A program made the translations under genes and the position numbers. Positions 49,954 to 58,945 of a stretch of DNA of 64,000 bases are shown in pieces. Source of the stretch: Neorhizobium galegae (GTDB lineage Bacteria > Pseudomonadota > Alphaproteobacteria > Rhizobiales > Rhizobiaceae). The notes beneath the pieces were generated by a model. That model worked only from the letters and a program-made list of their open reading frames with translations, ran no database searches and was not told the origin of the DNA. How positions within the stretch are numbered: the stretch's first letter is position 1; each line of letters opens with the position of its first letter. The DNA lies in the NCBI RefSeq assembly GCF_017877055.1, contig NZ_JAGIPG010000004.1, forward strand, positions 310,001 to 374,000, read 5' to 3'.

Positions 49954-52158
49954 CTATGCCGTCGTGAGTACCCGAATGTCGCCGCGGCGATCGACGACGT
50001 CTACCACGACACTGCGTCCTGAGCGGCGAACTGCGACGTCGGCCGAGCCGTTTCCGACCCGTAGGTGTTGCAGCATTACCTCATCCATGAACGAGGGCAG
50101 TTGCGGCTCGTTGAAGCTGATGATCCGAGCATCCGGCTCGAAGTCGAGGCCGAGACAGGATTGCAGCAGAAGGAGGGGTGCTGCAGCCGCCCACGCCTGT
50201 GGAGAGCAGGCGACAGGGTAGAAGGTTGGCCCCTGAGCCCGCTGGCGTGGCAAGCCACAGAAGAGTTCGGGAAGACGGCGCAGGTCGATATATGTCGAAG
50301 ATGCAAAGAGCCCTTCGAAAATTCTTGCCGTTTCAGCTCGGTAGCCATAGCGGGCGAGGCCGCTAGCGATCATTGCATTGTCATGCGGCCAGACAGAGCC
50401 ATTGTGATAGCTCATCGGATTGTAGCGTGCCTCGGTGGAGGCGATGGTTCGGATGCCCCAACCGCAGAAGGACGAGGCGCTCATCAGTGTCCTGGCAACC
50501 TGGACGGCTCGCTCGGGATAGGCGATACCGGTGAACAGGGCATGACCGGCATTTGAAGAGCGGACCCTGCAAGGCTGCTTGTTCCCATCGAGCGCTAGCA
50601 CGAAAGTGCCGAGTTCCTCGTCGAAGAAACTCGTATCGAAGGCACGACGCAGGCCTTCGGCCCGTGCCAGGAACTTTGCCGCGCGTTCAGGTCTGCCGAG
50701 CCGGCGGAAGATCTCGGCTGCGGACTGCCAGGCACCGTAGACGTAGGCCTGAACCTCGGCAATGGCGATCGGGCCTTTGGCGAGCGTACCATCGGCGTGG
50801 AATACCGAGTCGTGGCTGTCTTTCCAGGCCTGATTGATTAAGCCTTCTTGCGTTAACCGCCCGTATTCCACGAAACCATCGCCGTCGCGATCGCCGTGCG
50901 CGTCGATCCAGGTGAGCGCTGCCTCGATATTTGGCAGAAGATGGTTGATCGTGGCAAGGTCGCCTGTTCGCTTCAGGTACTCCCCTGCCAGCAGGACGAA
51001 CAATGGCGTGGAATCGATGCTGCCGTAATAGCGGCGGAAGGGCACTTCACCCAGTTCAGCCATTTCGCCATAGCGCACTTCGTGGAGGATCTTTCCAGGT
51101 TCGGCGTCTGCAGCCGGATCGACTTCCGTGGCCTGGTTTGCGGCCAAATGGCCAAGGACACCGCGGGCAATGTGCGGATCAAGCCACAGCGTTTCGAGCG
51201 CGGTAATCAGCGCATCACGTCCGAAAACAGTGCTAAACCAGGGGATGCCGGCATAGGGGTAGGGACCTTCGGGCTTATCGGTCGTTAGCATATATAGATC
51301 GGAGACACTGCGCCGCGCCACCTCGTTGAATATTTCGTTGGACGTGACGATCGATGCCGCGCGGGAGGAAGAGGAGCGCAATGCACGGCGCGCATCCCGC
51401 AGGCCCAGAAAGAAAGACTGGTAGCCGAGAGGCCGGTCTTTGTCTTGGTCGCAGCAGATCCGGATGAACAGCGACCGCGTTTCATGTGGCGCCAGATCAA
51501 GATCATAAATGACATGATCACTCCCAAGTTCGTCTGGGCGGGGATCGAACGACAACTGCGTGACGCGCTTCAGATCGTCGAGGCCGATATAGGAGAGAAG
51601 AACGCGATCCTGTTCCATCACGGACGGAAGATGGCGGCCCCTCCTCGCCCTGACGGTTCCGCGAACCTCGAACAGATCGGCGAAGTCCGCCCCGAACGAA
51701 ATTTCGATACGCACTTGTTGTCGTCGCTCGTCGTAGTTCCTTACGGCCAAGCGCTCGTAACAACCGGCATTCCACAGAAAGCGTGTCCTGCGCATATGAA
51801 TGAGATCATGCTCAAGTGTGAGCTTCCCCGTCTCATCAAAGAGGTCGGGATTGGTGAGATCGCAGGTCAGCGTCGCATTGTCGTCGCGCAGCGTCGACGA
51901 GAGAAGCATCGGGCGCTTGCCGTTGATCGTCAGATGGAGATGGGAGAGGTACCGCGTGTCCCGATGGAAAACGCCTTCCGGGCTGCCGGGCCCAGAAAGC
52001 GCGTCACCATTGTGGTCGAAGACGGCGAATGTATCGCCGTGCTTCAGGGTGCGCGGCCGTCGCTCTTGCAGTGATGCTGTGGCCGGAATGAAAAATTGCG
52101 CCATCGGTGCCTGCCCCCCTGCTGGCGCGGAAGCGTCGTGTACAGAAGCGATCGACAT
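49954..52158 (-). CDS. Amylo-alpha-1,6-glucosidase family (glycogen debranching type) protein
   Basis: A 734-residue cytoplasmic glycosidase. The N-terminal half (about 40-260) is the GDE_N_bis type beta domain (LKHGDTFAVFDHNGDALSGP, EGVFHRDTRYLSHLHL). The (alpha/alpha)6 catalytic part has GIPWFSTVFGRDALITALET, GDRDGDGFVEYGR, LINQAWKDSHDS and SYHNGSVWPHDNAMIASGLA. It probably trims alpha-1,6 branches of glycogen or related glucans, perhaps of trehalose/glucan stress reserves. The start at 52158 is used because the frame further upstream enters the IS element. Confidence 0.88.
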   Translation of the reverse strand: MSIASVHDASAPAGGQAPMAQFFIPATASLQERRPRTLKHGDTFAVFDHNGDALSGPGSPEGVFHRDTRYLSHLHLTINGKRPMLLSSTLRDDNATLTCDLTNPDLFDETGKLTLEHDLIHMRRTRFLWNAGCYERLAVRNYDERRQQVRIEISFGADFADLFEVRGTVRARRGRHLPSVMEQDRVLLSYIGLDDLKRVTQLSFDPRPDELGSDHVIYDLDLAPHETRSLFIRICCDQDKDRPLGYQSFFLGLRDARRALRSSSSRAASIVTSNEIFNEVARRSVSDLYMLTTDKPEGPYPYAGIPWFSTVFGRDALITALETLWLDPHIARGVLGHLAANQATEVDPAADAEPGKILHEVRYGEMAELGEVPFRRYYGSIDSTPLFVLLAGEYLKRTGDLATINHLLPNIEAALTWIDAHGDRDGDGFVEYGRLTQEGLINQAWKDSHDSVFHADGTLAKGPIAIAEVQAYVYGAWQSAAEIFRRLGRPERAAKFLARAEGLRRAFDTSFFDEELGTFVLALDGNKQPCRVRSSNAGHALFTGIAYPERAVQVARTLMSASSFCGWGIRTIASTEARYNPMSYHNGSVWPHDNAMIASGLARYGYRAETARIFEGLFASSTYIDLRRLPELFCGLPRQRAQGPTFYPVACSPQAWAAAAPLLLLQSCLGLDFEPDARIISFNEPQLPSFMDEVMLQHLRVGNGSADVAVRRSGRSVVVDVVDRRGDIRVLTTA

Positions 52159-52279
52159 GCTACTGGCCTCCGGATTATGCAACGACCTGCAGATCGAGGT
52201 CCTGCCCGTTGGCACGGCGCAGTGGGGCCGCCTTGGTGCGGAGTGAACCCCTCGGGCTGGACCATCGAAACAATGCAAA

Positions 52280-53077
52280 CTAAGCCGCCTGCTGGGCGAG
52301 TTGGGTTTCAAATTCTGCTGGCGACAAATAGCCAAGGGCTGAATGCAGCCGTTTGGCATTGTAAATCTGCTCGATGAACTTAGGCAACTGTTCGGCTACG
52401 TCAGCGAAAGTCTCGTAGCCTGCTGGGTAGATATCCTCCACTTTCAGGGTCTTCATGAAGCTCTCTGCCTGCGCATTGTGATAAGGGTTGCCGACGGCGC
52501 TCATAGACCCCTGTAAGCCTGCCGCATCGAGCGCTCTTCGGTAGGTCTCACTTGCGTACTGGCATCCGCGGTCCGTGTGGTGAATGCAGCCGCGTGGGGG
52601 CTTTCTGTTCTCGATCGCCGAACGCAATGCTGCCAAAGCGAGCGGCGTATCCAGGCGTTTCGACAGGCCATAGCCGACGACTTTCCGGCTGCAGGCGTCG
52701 AGAATGACAGCAAGATAGCAGAAGCCAGCGGCGATGCGGATGTACGTGAAGTCCGCCACCCAGACCATGTCAGGCCGCGACGGGATCACATTGCGATAAA
52801 GGTTCGGGTAAATCGGCGAATCGTGGTTGCTATCCGTCGTGCGAACATACCGCTTGCGAGGCTTGATACCGAGGCCATTGGCCCGCATGACGCGGGCGAC
52901 ACGCTTGTGATTAACGAGGTGGCCTCTTCGCCGAAGCTCGTGCGTCACGCGCCGGTATCCGTAGCAGGGCAGCTCGTCCTGGATGTCTTCTATGATTGCA
53001 ACCAGCTCGCTGTCGCCGAGATTTAAAGCTTTTGCCGTTGATTGGTAATAATAGGTGCTCCTCGGGAGATCGATCAT
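52280..53077 (-). CDS. IS3-family transposase OrfB (DDE integrase domain)
   Basis: A 265-residue OrfB. The helix-turn-helix-like start (MIDLPRSTYYYQS) is followed by the integrase core with the catalytic aspartates in WVADFTYIRIAAGF and HHTDRGCQYASETY, and the glutamate in NAQAESFMKTLKVED. The C-terminal end (YLSPAEFETQLAQQ) is typical. It overlaps orfA by 4 bases and is normally made by frameshifting or coupling. Confidence 0.92.
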   Translation of the reverse strand: MIDLPRSTYYYQSTAKALNLGDSELVAIIEDIQDELPCYGYRRVTHELRRRGHLVNHKRVARVMRANGLGIKPRKRYVRTTDSNHDSPIYPNLYRNVIPSRPDMVWVADFTYIRIAAGFCYLAVILDACSRKVVGYGLSKRLDTPLALAALRSAIENRKPPRGCIHHTDRGCQYASETYRRALDAAGLQGSMSAVGNPYHNAQAESFMKTLKVEDIYPAGYETFADVAEQLPKFIEQIYNAKRLHSALGYLSPAEFETQLAQQAA

Positions 53078-53436
53078 TTTGCACCCCCGTCTGACAGAGC
53101 AGGCCGGGGGCCGCTGATGATGGAGGAGCTCGCGCTGTCGGCGGCGATCGGCTGGCGCGGTGTTTTTTTCACCAGGTCCAGCTCCATTGTAAGCTGGCCG
53201 ACCTTGCGTTCGAGCGCCGCGATATGTGCTTCGTACTCCGCAATGACGCTGGCCTCAGCTTCTTCATCGTTCAGCTCGCCACGATCGAACTGCGTTAGCC
53301 ATAGCTGTATGAGATTGGCCGAAACGCCGTAGGTGCGCTGCGCGTCGCGCCGCCCGATGACACCGTTTCGGATATCCTGGCAAAGCTGTAGTTTAAACGG
53401 TGTCGAATGCCGTCGATATGGACCTCGGGACTTCAT
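53074..53436 (-). CDS. IS3-family transposase OrfA (helix-turn-helix)
   Basis: A 120-residue OrfA. MKSRGPYRRHSTPFKLQLCQ leads to a helix-turn-helix, and IAEYEAHIAALERKVGQLTM gives the leucine-zipper-like coiled coil of the family. The last 40 residues are low-complexity (AADSASSSIISG). Its stop overlaps the orfB start (ATGA). Confidence 0.88.
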   Translation of the reverse strand: MKSRGPYRRHSTPFKLQLCQDIRNGVIGRRDAQRTYGVSANLIQLWLTQFDRGELNDEEAEASVIAEYEAHIAALERKVGQLTMELDLVKKTPRQPIAADSASSSIISGPRPALSDGGAK

Positions 53437-53512
53437 GAGCCTTCTCCGATTGAGGCCCGCAGAGTGTATCAGTTTTTCCCTGCCCCGTTGTCCAGCCCGA
53501 GGGGTTCACTCC

Positions 53513-53894
53513 ATAACCGGCTCAGTTCCGCGTGGAAACCAACATTCGAGTCCTTTCACATCAATAGATCCGGTCTTGTTGGTCATGGGAGTGATCAGTC
53601 GTGTTGGAAAGACAGCGTCGCACCGAAGCGTAAAACGACTTCTTTGCGCCTTCATTCGAGCCATTCACGCGGCCCACAAGATTTTCCTGAGTAGCCGCTC
53701 GGCTTATTGGGGCTGTATGTCCAGCTTATGTTGAAGAGCGGACTATCTCAGTTCGGACCACAAAAGCAGCCATTCATTACTGACAGGCTCGGTTTCCAAC
53801 CATTGAACGGCTCTAAGTGATATGCCTCGTGGTAGCTCTACTGGGACTACCTGTTGCCGCGCGCTCTTCTTGAAGAACCGCTTCGCTGGTTGAG
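53513..53894. other. Gene-free stretch between the IS and the dehydrogenase
   Basis: No supported coding sequence, RNA gene or repeat was found in these 382 bases. It holds only scattered frames without ribosome-binding sites. The first part may be the former upstream region of the debranching-enzyme gene, displaced by the IS. Confidence 0.4.
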
Positions 53895-54965
53895 CTAAAG
53901 CGCGTCCACAACAGCGCTGCCACAGGCCACGGTATCCGCGTTTCCACCGAGGTCCCTAGTCCGCAGGTTCTTTTCCGACAGAACCCGCTCGATCGCCTTG
54001 ACGATAGCTGCTGCCGCTTCGGGATGACCCACATGCTCCAGCATCATCGCACCTGCCCAGATCTGCCCGATCGGATTGGCGATGCCTTTTCCTGCAATAT
54101 CCGGTGCCGATCCATGGACGGGTTCGAAGAGTGACGGAAACCGCCGTTCCGGGTTGATGTTGCCGGATGGAGCTATACCGATCGTGCCGGTGCAGGCGGG
54201 GCCGAGGTCGGAGAGAATGTCACCGAAGAGATTGGAAGCGACGACGACGTCGAAACGATCCGGGTTCAGCACGAAATGCGCGGCGAGAATGTCGATATGA
54301 TATTTGTCGTAGCGGATATCCGGAAAGTCTGCTGCGACGGCTTCTACCCGCTCGTCCCAATAGGGCATGGTGATCGAGATGCCGTTCGACTTCGTCGCCG
54401 ACGTCAGGTGTTTGGCATCCCGTTTGCGTGCGAGTTCAAAAGCGAAACGTGCGACGCGGTCGATACCTGTTCGGGTCATGATCGTTTCCTGCACCGCGAA
54501 TTCCCGGTCGGTTCCGGCGAACATGATGCCGCCAACCGAGGAATATTCCCCTTCGGTATTTTCGCGCACGACGACGAAATCGATATCGCCGGGCGTCCGG
54601 TTGGCCAGCGGCGAAGGCACGCCCGGCATCAGCCGGCAGGGGCGCAGGTTGACATATTGGTCGAACTCGCGGCGAAACCGGATCAGCGAACCCCAGAGCG
54701 AGATATGATCCGGCACACGGTCGGGCATGCCGACGGCGCCGAAATAGATTGCATCATGTCCGCCGATCCTGTCCTTCCAGTCATCTGGCAGCATCTGGCC
54801 GTGTTTTGCGTAATAGTCGCACGAGGCAAAATCGAAACTGTCGAAGGATAAGCCGATATCGAATTTGCGCGCCACGGCTTCAAGCACACGCACGCCTTGC
54901 GGCACAACTTCCTTACCGATCCCGTCTCCCTCGATCAGCGCAATCCTCATCCTATTGGCGGTCAT
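53895..54965 (-). CDS. Tartrate/D-malate (isocitrate-isopropylmalate type) dehydrogenase
   Basis: A 356-residue NAD-dependent beta-decarboxylating dehydrogenase. MRIALIEGDGIGKEVVPQGV is the family start. RRFREFDQYVNLRP-type arginines, VVRENTEGEYSSVGG, TSATKSNGIS, DILAAHFVLNPDRFDVVVAS and NLFGDILSDLGPA then follow; the NAD site shows VHGSAPDIAGKGIANP. The IR at EYSS fits tartrate/D-malate dehydrogenases better than IPMDH. It would turn D-malate or tartrate to pyruvate or oxaloglycolate products. It ends the Tct operon, whose transporter could bring in such acids. Confidence 0.85.
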   Translation of the reverse strand: MTANRMRIALIEGDGIGKEVVPQGVRVLEAVARKFDIGLSFDSFDFASCDYYAKHGQMLPDDWKDRIGGHDAIYFGAVGMPDRVPDHISLWGSLIRFRREFDQYVNLRPCRLMPGVPSPLANRTPGDIDFVVVRENTEGEYSSVGGIMFAGTDREFAVQETIMTRTGIDRVARFAFELARKRDAKHLTSATKSNGISITMPYWDERVEAVAADFPDIRYDKYHIDILAAHFVLNPDRFDVVVASNLFGDILSDLGPACTGTIGIAPSGNINPERRFPSLFEPVHGSAPDIAGKGIANPIGQIWAGAMMLEHVGHPEAAAAIVKAIERVLSEKNLRTRDLGGNADTVACGSAVVDAL

Positions 54966-54983
54966 GATCTTCCCCTTCTGATC

Positions 54984-55622
54984 TCAATTGGCGACGATGC
55001 CGCTGTCGAGCAGGTCGGTCCTCTGCCCGCGCTGCATCGCGATGCAATTTACCGGAAATCGCTGTTCGAACATCGCGCCGCGATCTTGCAGCCGCCCGAG
55101 AAAGCGGTCGAGATGCTGCATGGCGCGGGCATGCACGTCATGCAGCACGACAAGCGGCCAGCCGATGGTGGCGACCTGCGTTAAGGCGGTTTCCACCCAG
55201 CCTTCATGATTGGCAAAATCGCCCGGCACGGCGTTCCACAAGATACAGGTGTAGTGCCTCTCGGCGAGATGATCGACGGCCTTGGTATTAAGCGCCCCGT
55301 CCAGCCGGCCCATGCCGCCATAGGGGCGGAAAAGCCGGTCGGGATGTGACAATGCACCGATTTCATCTTGGGTGCGGTCGATTTCCGACCGGATGAAATC
55401 GCTGTCGCCCCGATCCCGAAACGGAATCGAGTGGCTCCAGGTATGATTGCCGATCCAATGCCCTTCCGCATGCGCCCGTTCCGTCGATGCGCGATGGGCG
55501 GCGAGCCGGCTCCCCACAACGAAAAAGGTCGACTTGATGCTTCTACGGGCGAGGATGTCCAGCACAAGCGGAGTGACGTTGGCGTCTGGGCCGTTGTCGA
55601 AGGTTAATGTCACCTGATGCAT
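54984..55622 (-). CDS. Polysaccharide deacetylase (NodB-fold) family protein, atypical first motif
   Basis: A 212-residue NodB-homology protein. The motif 1 reads TFDNGPD, with D9 (catalytic base) kept and the second, metal-binding aspartate replaced by N10. Motif 2 is GNHTWSHS (both histidines kept), motif 3 FRPYGG, and motif 5 contains LVVLHDVHAR. The change weakens the metal site, so the activity may differ. It has no signal peptide, so it is probably cytoplasmic, and its place in the organic-acid operon suggests deacylation of a small amide rather than of a glycan. Confidence 0.8.
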   Translation of the reverse strand: MHQVTLTFDNGPDANVTPLVLDILARRSIKSTFFVVGSRLAAHRASTERAHAEGHWIGNHTWSHSIPFRDRGDSDFIRSEIDRTQDEIGALSHPDRLFRPYGGMGRLDGALNTKAVDHLAERHYTCILWNAVPGDFANHEGWVETALTQVATIGWPLVVLHDVHARAMQHLDRFLGRLQDRGAMFEQRFPVNCIAMQRGQRTDLLDSGIVAN

Positions 55623-55655
55623 GGAAATCCTCTCTGGCCGCCATCGGCCCGGTCC

Positions 55656-57164
55656 TCAATCATCGGCATGGGCAAACACGGTCTTGCGGGCGCTAAGCAG
55701 CGACGGCACGAAGGTGAGGAGCGCGATGACAACAGTGATGACGATCAATACGGCGCTGATCGGCCGCTCGACGAAGACGGCGAGATTGCCCTCCGAGATC
55801 AGCATGGCGCGGCGGAAATGTTCCTCCACCATCGGGCCGAGCACGAAACCGAGCAGGAAGGGTGCCGGATCACAGCCGATGCGGGTCAGGAGGTATCCGC
55901 CGAGACCGGATGCCGCGAGCACGTAGAGATTGATCTCGATGCCATTGGCGCTGAACGTGCCGATGCAGGCGAAGGCCAGGATGCCGGGGAACAGCACCGA
56001 ATAGGGAATGCGCAGCATCCGGACCCAAAGACCGACCAGCGGCAGGTTCAGCAGGATGAGCATCACATTGCCGATCCACATTGAGGCGATCAGGCCCCAG
56101 AACAATTCCGGCTGCGAGACGATCACCCGCGGGCCGGGCTGGATGCCTTGCACGACCATGGCCCCGACCATTAGCGCCATGACGGCGTTGGAGGGAATGC
56201 CGAGCGTCAGCATCGGGATGAAGGAGGTCTGTGCGCCGGCATTATTGGCGCTTTCCGGTCCCGCAACGCCTTCGATTGCGCCCTTGCCGAACTGTTCCGG
56301 ATGTTTCGAAAGCCGCTTCTCCACGGCGTAGGACGCGAAGGAGGACAGGAAGGCACCGCCGCCCGGCAAGACGCCGAGGAAGGAGCCAAGCACGGTACCG
56401 CGGAAGATCGGCCCGGCGCTGCGGCGGAAATCCTCTCGGTTGGGCATTAGCTGGGTGATTTTGTGGACGGCACGGCTGATCCCGTCACTAGCTTCGAGAT
56501 TGCGAAGGATCTCGGCAACCCCGAATATGCCGACCGATACGGCAATGAAGTCGATGCCGCTGCGCAGCTCATCGAGGCCGAAGGTGAAGCGCGTCGCCGA
56601 GGTGAAGACGTCGGTTCCCACCTGGCCCATCAGCAGACCGAATGTCGCCATGGCGAGACCCTTCAGCAGGGAGCCCTGCGAAAGGACGACGACGAGGATG
56701 ATACCGAGCAGGGTGAGCGAGAAATATTCCGGCGCCCCGAATTTCAGCGCGATCTGGCTGAGCATTGGCGATGCCACCGCCAGCACCAGCGTTGCAGCCG
56801 TGCCGGCCACGAAGGAGCCGATCGCCGAGATGGAGAGCGCCGGGCCGGCGCGGCCCTGTTTCGCCATCGCATAACCGTCAATCGCCGTCACGGCGGTGGA
56901 CGGTTCGCCCGGCACGTTGACGAGGATCGCGGTGATCGAGCCGCCATATTGGGCGCCGTAATAGATGCCGGCGAGCATGATGAGCGCGATCAGTGGGTTC
57001 AAGCCCAGCGTGATCGGCAGGAGCATGGCGATGGTGGCGCTCGGGCCGATACCGGGGAGGACGCCGACGAGTGTACCGAGGATGCAGCCGATCAGGCAGA
57101 AGAGCAGCGCCATCGGAGTGGCGGCCTGGCTGAAGCCAAGCAGGATGCCGTTGAAAATATCCAT
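55656..57164 (-). CDS. tctA: Tripartite tricarboxylate transporter large membrane subunit TctA
   Basis: A 502-residue inner-membrane permease, about 12 membrane segments. The start at 57164 (MDIFNGILLGFSQAATPMAL) is fixed by homology; the longer frame runs into the TctB gene. It contains GVLPGIGPSATIAMLLPIT, YYGAQYGGSITAILVNVPGE and GAQTSFIPMLTLGIPSN, the conserved TctA blocks. With TctB and the periplasmic TctC it takes up di- or tricarboxylic acids or related compounds using an ion gradient. Confidence 0.93.
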   Translation of the reverse strand: MDIFNGILLGFSQAATPMALLFCLIGCILGTLVGVLPGIGPSATIAMLLPITLGLNPLIALIMLAGIYYGAQYGGSITAILVNVPGEPSTAVTAIDGYAMAKQGRAGPALSISAIGSFVAGTAATLVLAVASPMLSQIALKFGAPEYFSLTLLGIILVVVLSQGSLLKGLAMATFGLLMGQVGTDVFTSATRFTFGLDELRSGIDFIAVSVGIFGVAEILRNLEASDGISRAVHKITQLMPNREDFRRSAGPIFRGTVLGSFLGVLPGGGAFLSSFASYAVEKRLSKHPEQFGKGAIEGVAGPESANNAGAQTSFIPMLTLGIPSNAVMALMVGAMVVQGIQPGPRVIVSQPELFWGLIASMWIGNVMLILLNLPLVGLWVRMLRIPYSVLFPGILAFACIGTFSANGIEINLYVLAASGLGGYLLTRIGCDPAPFLLGFVLGPMVEEHFRRAMLISEGNLAVFVERPISAVLIVITVVIALLTFVPSLLSARKTVFAHADD

Positions 57165-57184
57165 GATGATGAGACCTCCCGCGG

Positions 57185-57655
57185 CTAGAAGAGAGCGGGG
57201 TTGAAGAGATCGACCGGAACCTGCAGGCCGTAATAGAAGACGACGACACAGAAGGCGGTCATGCCGATGACGATGGCGAGGCCGCGCTTGATGCCGATCG
57301 TGTGGCTGGCTGCTACCGCAAGCGCGATGGTGACCGTAAGCGCCGGCACCAGGCCAAAACTCCGCAGCATCAGGCCAAAAGCGACCGGAGCTGCAATCAC
57401 GAAGAAGATCGCGCGCCAATTGAGCGGCGGGCGTTCGACCTGCTGCTCTTCCTCGCCCTGTGCAGGCTTGCGGGCATTCATCAGGATGCCGATGCCGAGT
57501 AGCGTAAGGATGATGCAAAGCGCGAGCGGGAAGAAGCCCGGTCCCATCGCCGCCGCCGTGCCGATATCCAGTGACGACAGCGTGTTGGCTGCGAAAAACA
57601 GGCCTATTCCCAGAAAAAACAGACCTGAAGTCAGGTCATCTCGATCCCAAATCAT
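57185..57655 (-). CDS. tctB: Tripartite tricarboxylate transporter small membrane subunit TctB
   Basis: A 156-residue membrane protein with four segments: LFFLGIGLFFAANTL, GFFPLALCIILTLLGIGIL, IFFVIAAPVAFGLML and AFCVVVFYYGLQVPV. GPGFFP is the conserved family motif. It is 20 bases upstream of tctA and partner of it. Confidence 0.9.
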   Translation of the reverse strand: MIWDRDDLTSGLFFLGIGLFFAANTLSSLDIGTAAAMGPGFFPLALCIILTLLGIGILMNARKPAQGEEEQQVERPPLNWRAIFFVIAAPVAFGLMLRSFGLVPALTVTIALAVAASHTIGIKRGLAIVIGMTAFCVVVFYYGLQVPVDLFNPALF

Positions 57656-57695
57656 GGCAATTCCTCCTCAGTGCCGTCGATGAAGTCCGGCCAGC

Positions 57696-58907
57696 TTACA
57701 CCGGATTGTGGCCGGCGGATCTGGCCGAATATCCCGGGCCATAAAGCTCTTCGAGGACTTCCTGCGTGTGCTGGCCGAGGCCGGGAGGATCTCGCCTGAC
57801 GCGCGGGGCGGCGACATCCTTCCAGGGCATGCCCGGAATGGTGACCTTGTCTCCGGAGCCCGGCGGATATTCGATTTCCATTAGCGAACCGCGCTCGAGG
57901 ATATGCGGCATGGTCACCACTTCCGGCAGGGTGAGGATAGGTTCGGAAGGAATGCCACGCTTGTCGAGTTCGGCGAGCCAATGGTCGGCCGGCTTCGTCT
58001 TGAAGACGGCGTAGATCATCTCCAGCATCTTCACGCGGTTGATGTTGCGGTCGACCTGTTTCTTGAATTCCGGGACATCGTCGAGGAAGGCGAATTCCGG
58101 GATAGAGATGAAGGCCTTCCAGGCCTTTTCGTTGGTGACCGCCATGACGAATTCGCGGTCGGAGCCCGGGAAGCTTTCGTAGGGAGCCATCAGCGGATGG
58201 GCGTTGCCGACGCGTGCATAGGGTTTTCCGGTCGCGGTATAGGTGACGATCTGCTGGTTCAGCACCATCATCAGCGCGTCCAGCATCGCGATGTCGATAT
58301 AGCGACCCTTGCCGGTTTCACGGCGTTCCATCAGCGTCGCCATGATCGATACGACGGCGGAAAAGCCTCCGACTATATCGGCGATCGGCCCGCCGGCCTT
58401 CATCGCCCGGCCGTCCTTCTCGCCGGTCTGAGACATCAGGCCGCTGACGGCCTGCACCATCAGATCGATGCCTGGGCGATGCGCCATCGGCCCGGTCTGG
58501 CCATAGGCGCTGATCGAGCAGTAAATGATATCCGGCTTGATCTTCGCCACGGTCTCATAATCGAGGCCGAAGCGCTTCATCGTGCCGGGACGGAAGTTTT
58601 CCACCACGATATCGGCGGTCTTGACGAGGTCGAAGAAGATCTGCCGGCCTTCCGCGGTGTGCAGGTCCACCTCGACGGAGCGCTTGTTTCGGTTCGACGA
58701 CATATAGGTCGCAAAGGGAGGGCCCCAGTAGCGGGATTCGTCGCCGGTGCCCGGCATTTCGAGCTTGATAATGTCGGCTCCGAGATCGCCCATCAGCATG
58801 GTCGAATAGGGACCGGCGAGTGCGCGCGACACGTCGATCACGCGAATGCCGGAGAGTGCGCCCTTGTGTTCGGTACGGGCGTCGTTCTGGGAGTTGATGG
58901 TGTCCAT
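57696..58907 (-). CDS. CaiB/BaiF family CoA-transferase
   Basis: A 403-residue family III CoA transferase. GIRVIDVSRALAGPYSTML is the family start, GADIIKLEMPGTGDESRYWG and ENFRPGTMKRFGLDYE follow, then YCSISAYGQTGPMAHRPGID, and the catalytic region with AGGPIADIVGGFSAVVSIM; the C-terminal part has EEWL-type DHWLAELDKRGIPSEPIL. It moves CoA between an acyl-CoA and a free acid. It lies next to TctB, as the activating enzyme for the imported acid. Confidence 0.92.
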   Translation of the reverse strand: MDTINSQNDARTEHKGALSGIRVIDVSRALAGPYSTMLMGDLGADIIKLEMPGTGDESRYWGPPFATYMSSNRNKRSVEVDLHTAEGRQIFFDLVKTADIVVENFRPGTMKRFGLDYETVAKIKPDIIYCSISAYGQTGPMAHRPGIDLMVQAVSGLMSQTGEKDGRAMKAGGPIADIVGGFSAVVSIMATLMERRETGKGRYIDIAMLDALMMVLNQQIVTYTATGKPYARVGNAHPLMAPYESFPGSDREFVMAVTNEKAWKAFISIPEFAFLDDVPEFKKQVDRNINRVKMLEMIYAVFKTKPADHWLAELDKRGIPSEPILTLPEVVTMPHILERGSLMEIEYPPGSGDKVTIPGMPWKDVAAPRVRRDPPGLGQHTQEVLEELYGPGYSARSAGHNPV

Positions 58908-58945
58908 TTATAAAAGTCTCCTTGTCGTGAGAGATGGCCTGCGGG

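Larger units (their letters stand above)
52240..53512. mobile_element. IS3-family insertion sequence with perfect 23-bp inverted repeats
   Basis: Terminal inverted repeats are GGAGTGAACCCCTCGGGCTG at 52240 continuing to 52262 and its exact complement at 53490-53512 (23 of 23 bases). The element is 1273 bp and carries orfA and orfB overlapping by 4 bases, as expected for the IS3 family. No clear direct target duplication is visible at either side (ggtgc before, ataac after). It lies about 80 bases upstream of the debranching-enzyme start. Confidence 0.88.
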
